Assembly (NCBI RefSeq): GCF_003387165.1
Contig: NZ_QUMW01000011.1
Location: 1 to 64,000, forward strand
Reading direction: 5' to 3'
From: Jeotgalicoccus halotolerans
GTDB lineage: Bacteria; Bacillota; Bacilli; Staphylococcales; Salinicoccaceae
Length of the DNA: 64,000 bases
Shown: one piece after another, positions 52,660 through 61,460 of the stretch
Position numbering within the stretch: position 1 is the stretch's first letter
How the letters are laid out: each line of letters begins with the position of its first letter
The notes under the pieces: model-generated
Seen by the model: only the letters and a program-made list of their open reading frames with translations
Databases searched by the model: none
Told to the model about the DNA's origin: nothing
Made by a program: the position numbers and the translations under genes

Positions 52660-54243
52660 TTGACGAATGACGACAATACTACGTCAAAGAAAAGTACAAA
52701 TCCGGATTTGCCGGATAAGTTTAATGTGAAGCAGCTCGGCACTGTTTTCTGGGTGGCAACCGCAATAATTCTTGTTGTATCTGCAATTGCAATGATTATC
52801 CCAAATCAGTTCCAAGTTGCATCTGAAAATGTTTACGCTGTAATATCTCAAAACTTCAGCTGGTTTTTCTTACTGGTTGTCTTTGGCTTTGGAGTATTTC
52901 TATTATTCCTTGCACTATCACCATACGGCCGTGTTAAGCTCGGCGGCGATAATTCAAAACCTGAGTTCTCGTTCTGGTCCTGGATCGGAATGTTATTTTC
53001 AAGCGGTTTAGGAGTCGGACTGGTATTCTTCGGAGTTGCCGAACCTATGGAACACTTTATGACATCTCCATTCCTCGGCGGACCTGTCGAAGATGCGGAA
53101 GCCGCAAGACTCGCTATGGGTTATACTTATTTCCACTGGGGTATTTCACAGTGGTCAATCTTCGGTGTTGCAGGACTTGCAATCGGCTATTTCCAATTCC
53201 GTAAAAACCGGAATGGCTTAGTTTCAACAGCTCTGGAACCGCTGTTTGGGCTCGATTACAATCAGAATGCCAGAAAAGCAATTGATATTCTGGCAATTAT
53301 TGCAACGATTACAGGTATGTCGACATCTGTCGGTTTAGGTATTATGCAGATGGATGGCGGTCTCGATATTGCATTCGGTATTCCGTCAGGTCCAATGACA
53401 CAAATCATACTGACTGCCTTAATGACAGGTCTGTTTATCGTTTCTACAATAACCGGACTTAAGCGGGGCATGAAGTTCCTCAGCAGTCTGAATATGATAC
53501 TTGCACTGATACTGACAATATTCATTATGGCTGTCGGGCCCTTCACATTTATTATGGAAACCATTATTGTCGGTCTCGGCGACTACCTGACAAACTTCGT
53601 CGGCTACTCGCTTCGTATGCAGCCATATTCAGGCGAATCATGGGTTCAGGACTGGACAGTCTTCTACTGGGCATGGGTAATTGCCTGGAGTCCGTTTATC
53701 GGTTCATTCGTCGCACGCGTATCACGAGGTCGAAGTATTCGTGAATATGTCATGGGTATTTTAATCGTACCGCCGATGCTGTCTTTCCTGTGGGTCGGCG
53801 CACTCGGAGGCACTGCGATTTATTCGGATCTCTTTAATAACACAAATATCGGGGAAATTGTATTAAACGATCAGACACAGGCGCTGTTTGCACTGTTTGA
53901 TACACTCCCTATATCATGGCTGACTTCAGCTATCGCAATTATTCTGATCTTTACATTCCTGGTCACCTCAGCTGACTCTGCGACATTTATCGTTGCTGGA
54001 ATGAGTATTGGAAATACGGACAATCCGCCGACCGGATTGAAGGTATTATGGGGTCTCCTGCTCGGTTTACTTACCATTGCCTTAATTCTGGCAGGCGGTC
54101 TGACGAGTCTGCAGGCAGCATCTCTGCTTGCCGGTCTGCCTTTTGCTCTCATACTCATTATGATGATCGCTTCAGTGTCGAAAGGACTCCGGCGGGAACC
54201 GAACGAAGCAATGAAACGCAGACAGCGTCGCAAAAAATATTAA
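52660..54243 (+). CDS. BCCT-family betaine/choline/carnitine transporter
   Basis: Sodium- or proton-coupled importer of trimethylammonium osmoprotectants such as glycine betaine. The 527 residues form twelve transmembrane helices with the family signature WIGMLFSSGLGVGLVFFGVAEP (abbreviated), the glycine-rich TM GMSTSVGLGIMQMDG and the substrate-tryptophan region WAWVIAWSPFIGSFVARVSRG. The C-terminus is basic (KRRQRRKKY), as in osmosensing OpuD/BetL. TTG start follows AGGAGGAAATCAC. It is monocistronic with an adjacent terminator. Confidence 0.94.
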   Translation: MTNDDNTTSKKSTNPDLPDKFNVKQLGTVFWVATAIILVVSAIAMIIPNQFQVASENVYAVISQNFSWFFLLVVFGFGVFLLFLALSPYGRVKLGGDNSKPEFSFWSWIGMLFSSGLGVGLVFFGVAEPMEHFMTSPFLGGPVEDAEAARLAMGYTYFHWGISQWSIFGVAGLAIGYFQFRKNRNGLVSTALEPLFGLDYNQNARKAIDILAIIATITGMSTSVGLGIMQMDGGLDIAFGIPSGPMTQIILTALMTGLFIVSTITGLKRGMKFLSSLNMILALILTIFIMAVGPFTFIMETIIVGLGDYLTNFVGYSLRMQPYSGESWVQDWTVFYWAWVIAWSPFIGSFVARVSRGRSIREYVMGILIVPPMLSFLWVGALGGTAIYSDLFNNTNIGEIVLNDQTQALFALFDTLPISWLTSAIAIILIFTFLVTSADSATFIVAGMSIGNTDNPPTGLKVLWGLLLGLLTIALILAGGLTSLQAASLLAGLPFALILIMMIASVSKGLRREPNEAMKRRQRRKKY

Positions 54244-54263
54244 GAAGCATTAAAGATTAATAA

Positions 54264-54296
54264 AAAGCAGCGCTCAAAATTTTTGAGCGCTGCTTC
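54264..54296 (+). terminator. terminator of the BCCT gene
   Basis: Perfect stem AAGCAGCGCTCAAAA/TTTTGAGCGCTGCTT with a three-base loop, then TCATTTC. It begins 21 bases after the stop. Confidence 0.85.
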
Positions 54297-54322
54297 ATTT
54301 CGCAATTATGAGGAGTAAAGAT

Positions 54323-55117
54323 ATGAAAATAGGTATCGATGCCGGCGGCACTTTAATTAAAGTGGCGATTTTGGATAAGGACGGCAGAACTTTTAAAAAA
54401 TACCCCTCGTCAGAAATCGACGGGGTTATCAGTATGCTGAATAAGGATTATGCCAGAGATGAAATTTATTTAACAGGCGGCAAAGCAGAATATATTGCTG
54501 AAAAATTAAATTTTGACGTGACTTCTTCCATAGAATTTGACGCAACCTTCCGGGGGCTGACACAGCTTTTAAAAGAGGCAGATATGGATCTCGACCGTTA
54601 TGTTTATCTGAACGTTGGTACAGGGACCAGTTTTCACCAGGCGACACGTAATTCGCAAAAGCGCGTCGGCGGTTCCGGCGTCGGAGGCGGGACGATGACC
54701 GGTCTCAGTTATCTGCTTACAGGCATCGGCGATTTCGATAAAATAATTGAACGCGCAAAAGACGGCCTGCGCGATAATGTTGATTTAAAGGTTCACCATA
54801 TTTACAATGGCAGGCCGTCACCGATACCCGGCGATTTAACTGCCAGCAATTTCGGTAATATTCTCAATGCACAAAAAACTGCCTCGGCCGAAGATCAGCT
54901 GATTGCTGTTATCGGACTCGTGGCAGAAACCGTCACTGCAATGGCTATTAATTTAGCCGATGCTTTCGACACGAAAAATATGGTTTTCATCGGCTCTACT
55001 TTACTCAATAATGAAGTGATGACCGATATTATATACAGATACAGCGAATTAAAAAATGCACGCGCCTTCGTCGTTCCAAACGGCGAATACAGCGGTGCAC
55101 TCGGTGCAATCAGCTGA
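54323..55117 (+). CDS. coaW: type II pantothenate kinase
   Basis: First enzyme of CoA synthesis, of the feedback-resistant type II class found in staphylococci. ATG 54323 follows GAGGAG by seven bases; an upstream ATG at 54308 lacks a site. The 264 residues begin MKIGIDAGGTLIKVAILD (phosphate-binding loop) and contain VYLNVGTGTSFHQ (about 93-105), GGSGVGGGTMTGLSYLLTG and NGEYSGALGAIS at the end. It converges with and overlaps the ABC ATPase gene by eight bases. Confidence 0.94.
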   Translation: MKIGIDAGGTLIKVAILDKDGRTFKKYPSSEIDGVISMLNKDYARDEIYLTGGKAEYIAEKLNFDVTSSIEFDATFRGLTQLLKEADMDLDRYVYLNVGTGTSFHQATRNSQKRVGGSGVGGGTMTGLSYLLTGIGDFDKIIERAKDGLRDNVDLKVHHIYNGRPSPIPGDLTASNFGNILNAQKTASAEDQLIAVIGLVAETVTAMAINLADAFDTKNMVFIGSTLLNNEVMTDIIYRYSELKNARAFVVPNGEYSGALGAIS

Positions 55118-55817
55118 GAGCAATGATATTTCCTTCGTAATGAATAATCTTCATTTCACGTGAAAAAGTGTCGGACAACATTTTTTCAGTCACTTCTGCT
55201 GCAGGCACTTTAACTTCTGTTAAAGTGCCTCTTTTCATGCATGTGACTGTATCAGCATAATTTAGTGCGAGATTCAAATCATGCATCGCCATAATAATTC
55301 CCCTGCTGCTGCTCAGCTTTTTCAGCCATGTCATCACCAGATGCTGATAATTGATATCTAAGCCCTGTTCTATTTCATCAAACAACAGCACGGGTTTGTC
55401 CTCAAAGTGAATCTGTGCACATAAAGCACGTTTGAATTCACCCCCGCTTAAACTGTCTGCTGATGCATGCCTCAGCCCTTCAAGCTTAAAGTCCTGAAGA
55501 ACTTTATCTGTCTCATTTTGCGATGGCCGTCTTCGGGCTGTCATTTTAATAAAATCTTCCACCGTGATTTGAAAGGGTATATTTTGCTGAGGCAGATAAC
55601 TGATATAATCTGCGGTTCTGTCGATGGAATTATGATTAAATGCTAATTTCCGCGCCTTGATATCCTTAGTGTTATACCCGATGATTCCCGTGAGCAGGGA
55701 ACTCTTTCCGCTGCCGTTTTCACCAATCAGCACGTGAAGCCCGTTTTCAAATGTAAGATTATCGGCATGAATACTGAACTGCCCGTATTCGATACTGAGT
55801 TTATCCACAGACAGCAT
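55110..55817 (-). CDS. orphan ABC transporter ATP-binding protein
   Basis: A 235-residue ATPase with Walker A LIGENGSGKSSLLTG (about 31-45), Q-loop YLPQQNIPF, signature DSLSGGEFKRALCAQ (about 118-132), Walker B PVLLFDEIEQGLDINYQ and H-loop AMHDLNLALNY. It resembles the FecE/FhuC metal-chelate importer ATPases, but no permease or binding-protein gene is adjacent. It follows osmC by one base, so the two are co-transcribed. Partner and substrate unknown. Confidence 0.85.
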   Translation of the reverse strand: MLSVDKLSIEYGQFSIHADNLTFENGLHVLIGENGSGKSSLLTGIIGYNTKDIKARKLAFNHNSIDRTADYISYLPQQNIPFQITVEDFIKMTARRRPSQNETDKVLQDFKLEGLRHASADSLSGGEFKRALCAQIHFEDKPVLLFDEIEQGLDINYQHLVMTWLKKLSSSRGIIMAMHDLNLALNYADTVTCMKRGTLTEVKVPAAEVTEKMLSDTFSREMKIIHYEGNIIALS

Positions 55818-55818
55818 A

Positions 55819-56235
55819 TTACAATGCTTCGCCGTTCAAGATGACCTGAACATCGACATTGGCAACGAGTGAGTGAACAGCGGAGCAGTATTTGTCTTTC
55901 GACAGATCAGCTGCACGCTGTGCCTGTTTCGCCGGTATATCACCGTCGATAATAATATTCATTTTAATTTGCTTATAGTATTTCGGTTCCGTGTCAGCCC
56001 GTTCTCCATCGGCTTCGATTGCAAGTTTCGTCACTTTATCCATTCGATGTCTTAAAATAACACCAATATCGATAGCCATGCAGCCCGCAGCACCATGAAG
56101 CACCATTTCCATCGGTGACGGTGCAGAAGCATCTCCGCCTGCAGCTTCGTTCGCATCCATCGTTACCGTATGTCCTGTAGTTAATCCTGTGGATTCAAAT
56201 TTCAATTTTCCCTGCCAGTTTAAATTTACTTTCAT
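55819..56235 (-). CDS. OsmC/Ohr-family peroxidase-like protein
   Basis: A 138-residue OsmC-fold protein likely to reduce organic hydroperoxides. The two redox cysteines are in LHGAAGCMAIDIGVILRHRM (about 53) and SKDKYCSAVHSLVANV (about 117). The family glutamate/arginine region is present in MEMVLHG. It belongs to the YhfA-like branch rather than Ohr proper, judging by DIGVILRHRMDKV. The weak site GTAGGCGG precedes its ATG. It is followed by an ABC ATPase gene one base later. Confidence 0.85.
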   Translation of the reverse strand: MKVNLNWQGKLKFESTGLTTGHTVTMDANEAAGGDASAPSPMEMVLHGAAGCMAIDIGVILRHRMDKVTKLAIEADGERADTEPKYYKQIKMNIIIDGDIPAKQAQRAADLSKDKYCSAVHSLVANVDVQVILNGEAL

Positions 56236-56340
56236 TTCTGCCGCCTACTTTCTAATTTGTCTGTTCTTTAATATCGTATTTTAATAGTAATACGTTATGC
56301 TTTCTGTATTTTTCCCGCAACATTCGATTTCATTCCTTTG

Positions 56341-56685
56341 CTAATTTTCTCCTGCTGCTTCATCGTATGCTTCCAGTGCATAGCCGCCGTATACACTTGC
56401 CGGTCCACCGCCCATTACAATGCATACCGCGACGATATCACTGATTTCTTCTCTTGTTGCACCAAGTTTAAACAATTTGTTAATGTGGTTGCCGATACAG
56501 CCTTCGCATTTATCTGCAACTGCATAAGTTAAAGCGATAAATTCTTTTGTTTTTTCATCGAGCGCATTCGCTTTGTAACCTTCCTGCTGAAGTTTCTTAA
56601 ATGCTCTCATAAAATCTGGCTGAGATTCCTGGATACGTCCTGTATTTTTTTGAGCTCTTTTATTAATGTTTTCAAAATTTTTCAT
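56341..56685 (-). CDS. carboxymuconolactone decarboxylase/AhpD-family protein
   Basis: A 114-residue AhpD-like alkylhydroperoxidase. The redox motif is CEGCIGNHINKLFKLGATREE (about 60-80) with a CxxC pair and following histidine, in the CMD fold. Upstream residues KEFIALTYAVADK are typical. It lies beside the OsmC gene on the same strand; both could act against organic peroxides. RBS GGGATGG upstream is modest. Confidence 0.9.
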   Translation of the reverse strand: MKNFENINKRAQKNTGRIQESQPDFMRAFKKLQQEGYKANALDEKTKEFIALTYAVADKCEGCIGNHINKLFKLGATREEISDIVAVCIVMGGGPASVYGGYALEAYDEAAGEN

Positions 56686-56714
56686 TTAATTACACCATCC
56701 CCATTTTTTTCTTT

Positions 56715-56753
56715 AAAAAAGCAAAAAGAACCGCTCAAACGCGATTCTCTTTG
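56715..56753 (-). terminator. terminator overlapping the end of the 70-residue gene
   Basis: On the minus strand AAAGAGAATCGC pairs with GCGGTTCTTTTT around GTTTGA, then GCTTTTTTAAAG. The 5' arm is the gene's last codons and its TGA stop is in the loop, so gene and terminator share sequence. Confidence 0.75.
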
Positions 56754-56947
56754 TCATTTTGAATTCTTCTCCCGCGGTATTTAATTAAGACAGCTGTATA
56801 CAGGGCAAATAGAACAGCCATAAATGCACCGATTACCGTGTAGGGCAACGGTGAAGTTTCAGTATAAGATGCCATCGTTGAGAAGATAATTCCTGCTGTG
56901 AATAACGTTAAGAGCAGCGCGTACAATAATACATGCACAATTTTCAA
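56735..56947 (-). CDS. small membrane protein, 70 residues, unknown function
   Basis: Two transmembrane helices (about 4-24 and 32-55) with a short extracellular loop ASYTETSPLPY and a basic cytoplasmic end (KYRGRRIQNDKENRV). No family recognised. Clear start MKIVHVLLYALLL; upstream AGGTGAT provides the ribosome site. The stop lies inside a terminator stem-loop. It is between the AhpD-like and GNAT genes on the same strand and is probably monocistronic. Confidence 0.7.
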   Translation of the reverse strand: MKIVHVLLYALLLTLFTAGIIFSTMASYTETSPLPYTVIGAFMAVLFALYTAVLIKYRGRRIQNDKENRV

Positions 56948-57017
56948 TTAATCACCTGTTTTTAAAGTATATTCATTCTTAACACTATAATATCACTTTA
57001 GGCAGGCCGGTTGTTCA

Positions 57018-57524
57018 TTATTTTAAAAAGTTCGCCATATAGACTAAATCTGTATAACCGCCAGCTAATTTCACCTGTTTTTTTAAAGTTGCTTCTTCTT
57101 CAAAACCGAGTCTTTTATATAATTTAATCGCACCCGGATTGTTAGCAAAGACTGTTAATATCAGTTTTTCAAGCTTATCATTATTCCGTGCAAACTCCAC
57201 TGCCTCTTTGACCATTGCAGTGCCGGTTCCGGAACCTGTATAGGCAGCCTGCAGACTGATGCCGAACTGGCCGATATGCTCGAATTTTTTGCGGTGATCC
57301 TGACGGAGATTCAGCATACCGATAACTTTCTCGCCGTCGACTGCTACGATACCGAGATCATTCGGTCCAAGAGATTTTATCGTCGCTTCTTCCTCTTCAA
57401 TTGTAATTGTCCTGTTTTCAATTGCTGTTGCCAGCGTATCTGGATTTTCTGCTGTCACCTGTTTCTTATGCTCAATAATACTTGCAGCATCTTTCACTTC
57501 CATTTTGCGAATATTATATGCCAT
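57018..57524 (-). CDS. GNAT-family N-acetyltransferase
   Basis: A 168-residue GNAT with the acetyl-CoA loop LQAAYTGSGTGTAMVKEAV (about 93-111) and the C-terminal VFANNPGAIKLYKRLGFEEE. The sequence resembles enzymes that acetylate ribosomal-protein or small-molecule amines, but the substrate cannot be told from sequence. A ribosome site AGGAAG precedes the ATG. It stands alone between the small membrane protein and the chromate transporter genes. Confidence 0.85.
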   Translation of the reverse strand: MAYNIRKMEVKDAASIIEHKKQVTAENPDTLATAIENRTITIEEEEATIKSLGPNDLGIVAVDGEKVIGMLNLRQDHRKKFEHIGQFGISLQAAYTGSGTGTAMVKEAVEFARNNDKLEKLILTVFANNPGAIKLYKRLGFEEEATLKKQVKLAGGYTDLVYMANFLK

Positions 57525-57606
57525 ATATGCTAACTTCCTTTCTGGATTGACTGTTTACTGCATCAAGTATAGTACATTCAGTAAGCTGTTTTAAATTATG
57601 TGCCTC

Positions 57607-58137
57607 TTACCGGATAAATACCGCACCGTATAATAAACCGATAACGATGACGAGTGCCGGATGAATTTTCACAATCTGCAGCAGCACAAACGAGAGTCCG
57701 ATTAAAAAGAAAGTATGGAAAGTTCCCGATACCTCCAGGGAACTGAACAGGAAATCAAAAACAATGACACCGAGCAGAATCGCAATGACCGGCCGGATTA
57801 AAAGCGTCAGCATCGAAAACTTATTCGTTCCTTTCAGTTTATACAGCACTGCAGCAAGGAAAATCATTAAAAGAAGCGAGGGCAGCACACTTGCAGATAT
57901 CGCAACGATACTGCCAAACACACCGCCTGCTTCATAGCCGATATAAGCGCCCATTTTCGTCAATATTGGCCCCGGCAGCGCATTGCCGAGCGCGAGTACT
58001 TCCGCAAATTCCGCTGTGGTCATCCATTCATATGTACCGACAACTTCACGCTCAACGAGCGGTATTGAAGACGGCCCGCCACCGTATCCGAGTATGCCGG
58101 GAATTAAAAACGCTAAAAATATTTCCAGATAAATCAT
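57607..58137 (-). CDS. chromate transporter family protein, second half
   Basis: A 176-residue ChrA-type membrane protein with about five to six helices. The family motif is GYGGGPSSIPLVEREVVGTYEWM (abbreviated) and ALGNALPGPILTKMGAYIGY. It overlaps its paralogue upstream by four bases. Such short ChrA proteins work as a heteromeric pair in many Firmicutes. Actual substrate (chromate or another anion) cannot be told from sequence. Confidence 0.88.
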   Translation of the reverse strand: MIYLEIFLAFLIPGILGYGGGPSSIPLVEREVVGTYEWMTTAEFAEVLALGNALPGPILTKMGAYIGYEAGGVFGSIVAISASVLPSLLLMIFLAAVLYKLKGTNKFSMLTLLIRPVIAILLGVIVFDFLFSSLEVSGTFHTFFLIGLSFVLLQIVKIHPALVIVIGLLYGAVFIR

Positions 58138-58691
58138 GAGTCACCTGCTTGTCCGCCGCTTTTTTGAAGCAGGCTGAATACTATAATAATACCGATGACG
58201 AGTGCCGGGTGAATATTCAGCACTTCCAGCACAATCAGCATGCCGAGCGTAAACGGAATTAAAAATTTCCATGTTGAAGATGTTTTTGCCGTTTTCATAA
58301 ATTCTGCGGTGAGCACCGCAAGCATAACGAGGACGACGGGCACTACACCGGCGCTCATGCCCTGAACCCAGGCCAAGTCCTTAAATTCGGAAAACAGCGT
58401 CAATAATACTGTCATTAAGACTGCTGTCGGCAGGATGATTGCAATAAGTGCATTAATAATGCCGGGCCAGCCTTTCAGCTGGTAGCCGATATGTCCCGCG
58501 AGCTTCGTAATAATCGGACCGGGGAGGACGTTCGCAATCGCCAGTGTATCCTGGAAGTCTTCATTAGTCATCCAGCCGTATTTGTCGACGACTTCTATTT
58601 TTACGAGTGGAATGGATGACGGTCCGCCGCCGAAACCGAGGATTCCCACTCTGAAAAACACCATAAATATTTTAAAATGCATGACGCTCAC
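58134..58691 (-). CDS. chromate transporter family protein, first half
   Basis: A 185-residue ChrA-type half transporter with the motif GFGGGPSSIPLVKIEVV (about 19-35) and ANVLPGPIITKLAGHIGYQ. About five helices. It overlaps the downstream paralogue by four bases, so the two are made together. The duplication GGGPSSIPLV in both halves shows a common origin. Substrate uncertain. Confidence 0.88.
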   Translation of the reverse strand: MSVMHFKIFMVFFRVGILGFGGGPSSIPLVKIEVVDKYGWMTNEDFQDTLAIANVLPGPIITKLAGHIGYQLKGWPGIINALIAIILPTAVLMTVLLTLFSEFKDLAWVQGMSAGVVPVVLVMLAVLTAEFMKTAKTSSTWKFLIPFTLGMLIVLEVLNIHPALVIGIIIVFSLLQKSGGQAGDS

Positions 58692-58737
58692 CTTCCGCTA
58701 TGTAAAAAGTGGATGGTAGTTACCAGCCACTTAATCG

Positions 58738-59778
58738 CTATACTGCTTTGCCGCAGCACTTTTTATACTTTTTGCCGCTGCCGCAAGGGCATGGATCGTT
58801 ACGTCCGACCTTCACTTCCTTAACGATTGTTTTCTGTCCGATATCCGCTTCGCTTTTCCCGCGGTACTGGAAGTGCCGCGTATGTCTTACAACATCCCGA
58901 ATCAGCTCAAAGAATTTATCTTCTTCCGCTTTCGATTTAAATTGATAACCAAGATTTTTTATTTCCCCGGAAATTTCTTCGCGTTTTTGTCCGCTGATAA
59001 CCATGCGGAGCACATGCAGATACAATTCATAATCCGATGCAACACTCGTATTCAGATGTTCTGAGGCCCATTTTTTTAAATCTTCGTGCGCTGCTGATTC
59101 ATCAATATAGCCCGGGTTGCTGAATTTGATAAATTTCCCGAATTCCGGCTCATAATACTTATATTTCTGCTGGGCATTCCGGATAATTTCATACTGCTTA
59201 TCAGTCATATCATCAATAATAAATTCCTGGTTTTTATTATTTACAGTAATGACGTAAGGCGAACGGTTGACCAGATCCACCACTTCATCAATCGTGATAT
59301 CCATGCCGTAATATTTTTTAAACAAATGAACAATCTGTTTAAATTCAACCACACCGTATAAATGCAGGGCGGAGCGTATTAAATTCAGCTGCCGCTGTAT
59401 CGCTGTCCGTTTTTCGCGGTTTTTTTCAGTATCGACGGTCTCAAATTTTTCCAGTACTTCATCGATAATAAAAAAGTTATCTTCTTCATTCAGCAGCTCG
59501 TAGGCAAAACCCATTATATATAAGCCGTAGACATCCGCCAGACTGAGATTTCTGCCGTTCTCTATGTTTTTTGACCCCTGCTGCCAGCTCGTAAGTGCAG
59601 GTTCGTCACTGTAAAGATATGCATATTCCAGCACATCCGCATTCAGCAGGTTTTTCGATATCTCTGTTATCAAGCCTTCCTTGTCCAGTGCTTCTTCATT
59701 TGTTACTCCGGTATTGACCGCAAGCTGGTGCAGATCTTCCAAGTCATACTTTTTCAAATAAGCTGCAGTGTTTGTCAT
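58738..59778 (-). CDS. SEC-C metal-binding domain protein
   Basis: A 346-residue cytoplasmic protein ending in a SEC-C zinc-finger, [19 protein letters not shown] (about 325-343), the same module that ends SecA. The N-terminal 1-50 region ([17 protein letters not shown]) resembles a Rho/SAP-like helical motif. The central 200 residues are helical and acidic ([20 protein letters not shown]) with no family I can name. The SEC-C tail may bind zinc and the ribosome or SecB-like partners. No operon partner is adjacent. Confidence 0.8.
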   Translation of the reverse strand: MTNTAAYLKKYDLEDLHQLAVNTGVTNEEALDKEGLITEISKNLLNADVLEYAYLYSDEPALTSWQQGSKNIENGRNLSLADVYGLYIMGFAYELLNEEDNFFIIDEVLEKFETVDTEKNREKRTAIQRQLNLIRSALHLYGVVEFKQIVHLFKKYYGMDITIDEVVDLVNRSPYVITVNNKNQEFIIDDMTDKQYEIIRNAQQKYKYYEPEFGKFIKFSNPGYIDESAAHEDLKKWASEHLNTSVASDYELYLHVLRMVISGQKREEISGEIKNLGYQFKSKAEEDKFFELIRDVVRHTRHFQYRGKSEADIGQKTIVKEVKVGRNDPCPCGSGKKYKKCCGKAV

Positions 59779-59901
59779 ATATAGCGACTCCTTTACTGAA
59801 CTGTTGGTAAGGCAATTTTATCATATATGCCGAAATATGCTAAAATTTAAACAGCATCAGCATCTTAAAATATAAACTGAAGATAGGAGCTTTTACAAAA
59901 T

Positions 59902-60753
59902 ATGAAGGCAATTGCTCTCGATTTGGATGGTACGGTTTTAAATAATTCAGGTGAATTCCCAGATTCTCTTGCGGATACTTTACAGGAAGTTCACGATAAA
60001 GGTATTAAAATTATTATCGCGACCGGACGTTCACTGCAGATGATCCATGAAAAAGTGCCGCACAGGGTGCCCGTTGACGGCTATGTCGCCGCAAGCGGCA
60101 TGACGGTTCACCACGGCGATACGCTGCTTTCACATACCGCTTTTTCAAAAGACCAGGTGGAATTCGTATTATCGCAGGTACGCGAGCACAAAATCTACTA
60201 CGAAATGACAACCGGCAGACACGGCGGCCCGTATACATTTAAAGAAGACCGCGATTATTCTGTCGATGACCTTACACAAACACCTGACGCCACTGTGCTT
60301 GAATATGAAAATATCGGTACTGCGCGCACGCTGAACAGTACAGAACAGTGGATTGACGAAGATGGAATCGACCGGACCGATATTATAAAGTTTTATTTTT
60401 TCAGCAATGATAAGGAAAAGCTGGAACGCTGGTTTACACTGCTGAATGAAAAATTCACATCTGATGCAGGCTATCAGATATACCGTACATCAAACCACAA
60501 CTCTGAAATTATGGTTTACGGCACTGATAAAGGCACCGGCCTTATGACCCTCGTCGATACGATGAATATTTCTATCGATGACGTTCACGCGTTCGGCGAT
60601 TCCATGAATGACATCCCAATGTTTAAAGCTGCCGGAAAATCGACTGCGATGCAAAATGCCAAAGTAGATGTCAAGGCAATTGCGGATGATGTTACCGAAT
60701 TCAGCTGTGATGAAGACGGCCTCGAGCACTATCTTAGAAAAAACTATCTATAA
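59902..60753 (+). CDS. Cof-type HAD-superfamily phosphatase
   Basis: A 283-residue HAD hydrolase (type IIB cap). Motif I IALDLDGTVLNN (about 4-15), motif II IATGRS (about 39-44), motif III lysine in the STDKGT-like GTDKGTGLM, motif IV FGDSMNDIPMF (about 232-242). Similar to YkrA/YwpJ sugar-phosphate or FMN phosphatases; substrate not predictable. GATAGGAG precedes the ATG. It converges with the esterase, overlapping it by six bases. Confidence 0.93.
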   Translation: MKAIALDLDGTVLNNSGEFPDSLADTLQEVHDKGIKIIIATGRSLQMIHEKVPHRVPVDGYVAASGMTVHHGDTLLSHTAFSKDQVEFVLSQVREHKIYYEMTTGRHGGPYTFKEDRDYSVDDLTQTPDATVLEYENIGTARTLNSTEQWIDEDGIDRTDIIKFYFFSNDKEKLERWFTLLNEKFTSDAGYQIYRTSNHNSEIMVYGTDKGTGLMTLVDTMNISIDDVHAFGDSMNDIPMFKAAGKSTAMQNAKVDVKAIADDVTEFSCDEDGLEHYLRKNYL

Positions 60754-61386
60754 TAATTTATCTTCATCCCTTATGGATTTTTTAATCGGCATGTACCAGA
60801 CGTGCCCTTCCATTAATTCCATAGGGGATATTTCATGGGCTCCGTCCGTTAATTTAACCGTGACGTTTGCTCCTTTGTTTTCGAGTTTTCTTTTCAGTGT
60901 GTAAGATTCGCCGGCTGTAGCGACCATATCCTGCGCTCCGGCTGTCAGCAGCACATCTGTATCAAACAGCATATCTTTCCCGGTTGTTTCACTGCGGTAC
61001 GCGCTGTGCATCAGCATTGCGCCCCTGACACCGAGATCGTAATTCAGCATCAGATAAGCCGCGATGTTCGCACCGTTGGAATAGCCGATGATAACAGCTT
61101 TTCCAAGATCGAAATTGTAATCGCCGCTCAGTTTTTTTAATTCCCCGTAAATTTTATCCCCTTCTTCTTTTAAACTCTGTTCGTCGTACTGTTTTAGAGA
61201 TAAACGTTTAAAGAAACGTGTCTGCCCGTTCTCGTCAACATCTCCTCTGAAACTTAAAATATTCGCTTCACTGTTTACAGTTGTCGCGACTTCCAAGAGA
61301 TCAGTCTCCCGGCCGCCGGTGCCGTGAAATAATATGAGTGTTTCTTTCGCCTTTTCTTTTCTCGATTTAATATACAAATGTTTCAT
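60748..61386 (-). CDS. carboxylesterase/hydrolase (MhqD-like)
   Basis: A 212-residue alpha/beta hydrolase. The oxyanion segment LFHGTGGRETDLL (about 18-30), nucleophile IGYSNGANIAAYL (about 97-109), acid in TAGAQDMVAT (about 156-165) and histidine in DGAHEISP (about 186-193). MhqD of B. subtilis belongs to the quinone-response regulon along with the dioxygenase MhqO; an MhqO-like gene is divergent here, 74 bases away. The MhqD name is inference from this pairing. Confidence 0.85.
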   Translation of the reverse strand: MKHLYIKSRKEKAKETLILFHGTGGRETDLLEVATTVNSEANILSFRGDVDENGQTRFFKRLSLKQYDEQSLKEEGDKIYGELKKLSGDYNFDLGKAVIIGYSNGANIAAYLMLNYDLGVRGAMLMHSAYRSETTGKDMLFDTDVLLTAGAQDMVATAGESYTLKRKLENKGANVTVKLTDGAHEISPMELMEGHVWYMPIKKSIRDEDKLL

Positions 61387-61460
61387 GCCAAGTCCTCCTA
61401 ATAGAGATACGTATACTTGTATTATATAATAACATCAAAGAGATTAAAGGAGGATGCATT
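61387..61460. promoter_or_regulatory. divergent MhqD-like/MhqO-like control region
   Basis: Only 74 bases, holding both ribosome sites (AGGAGG on each strand), a palindromic core around 61406-61413 (ATACGTAT) and overlapping TATAAT/TATTAT boxes near 61421-61432. GTATACTTGTATTAT partly matches the staphylococcal QsrR-type operator GTATA-N5-TATAC. One shared repressor is likely, but which one cannot be told. Confidence 0.4.
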
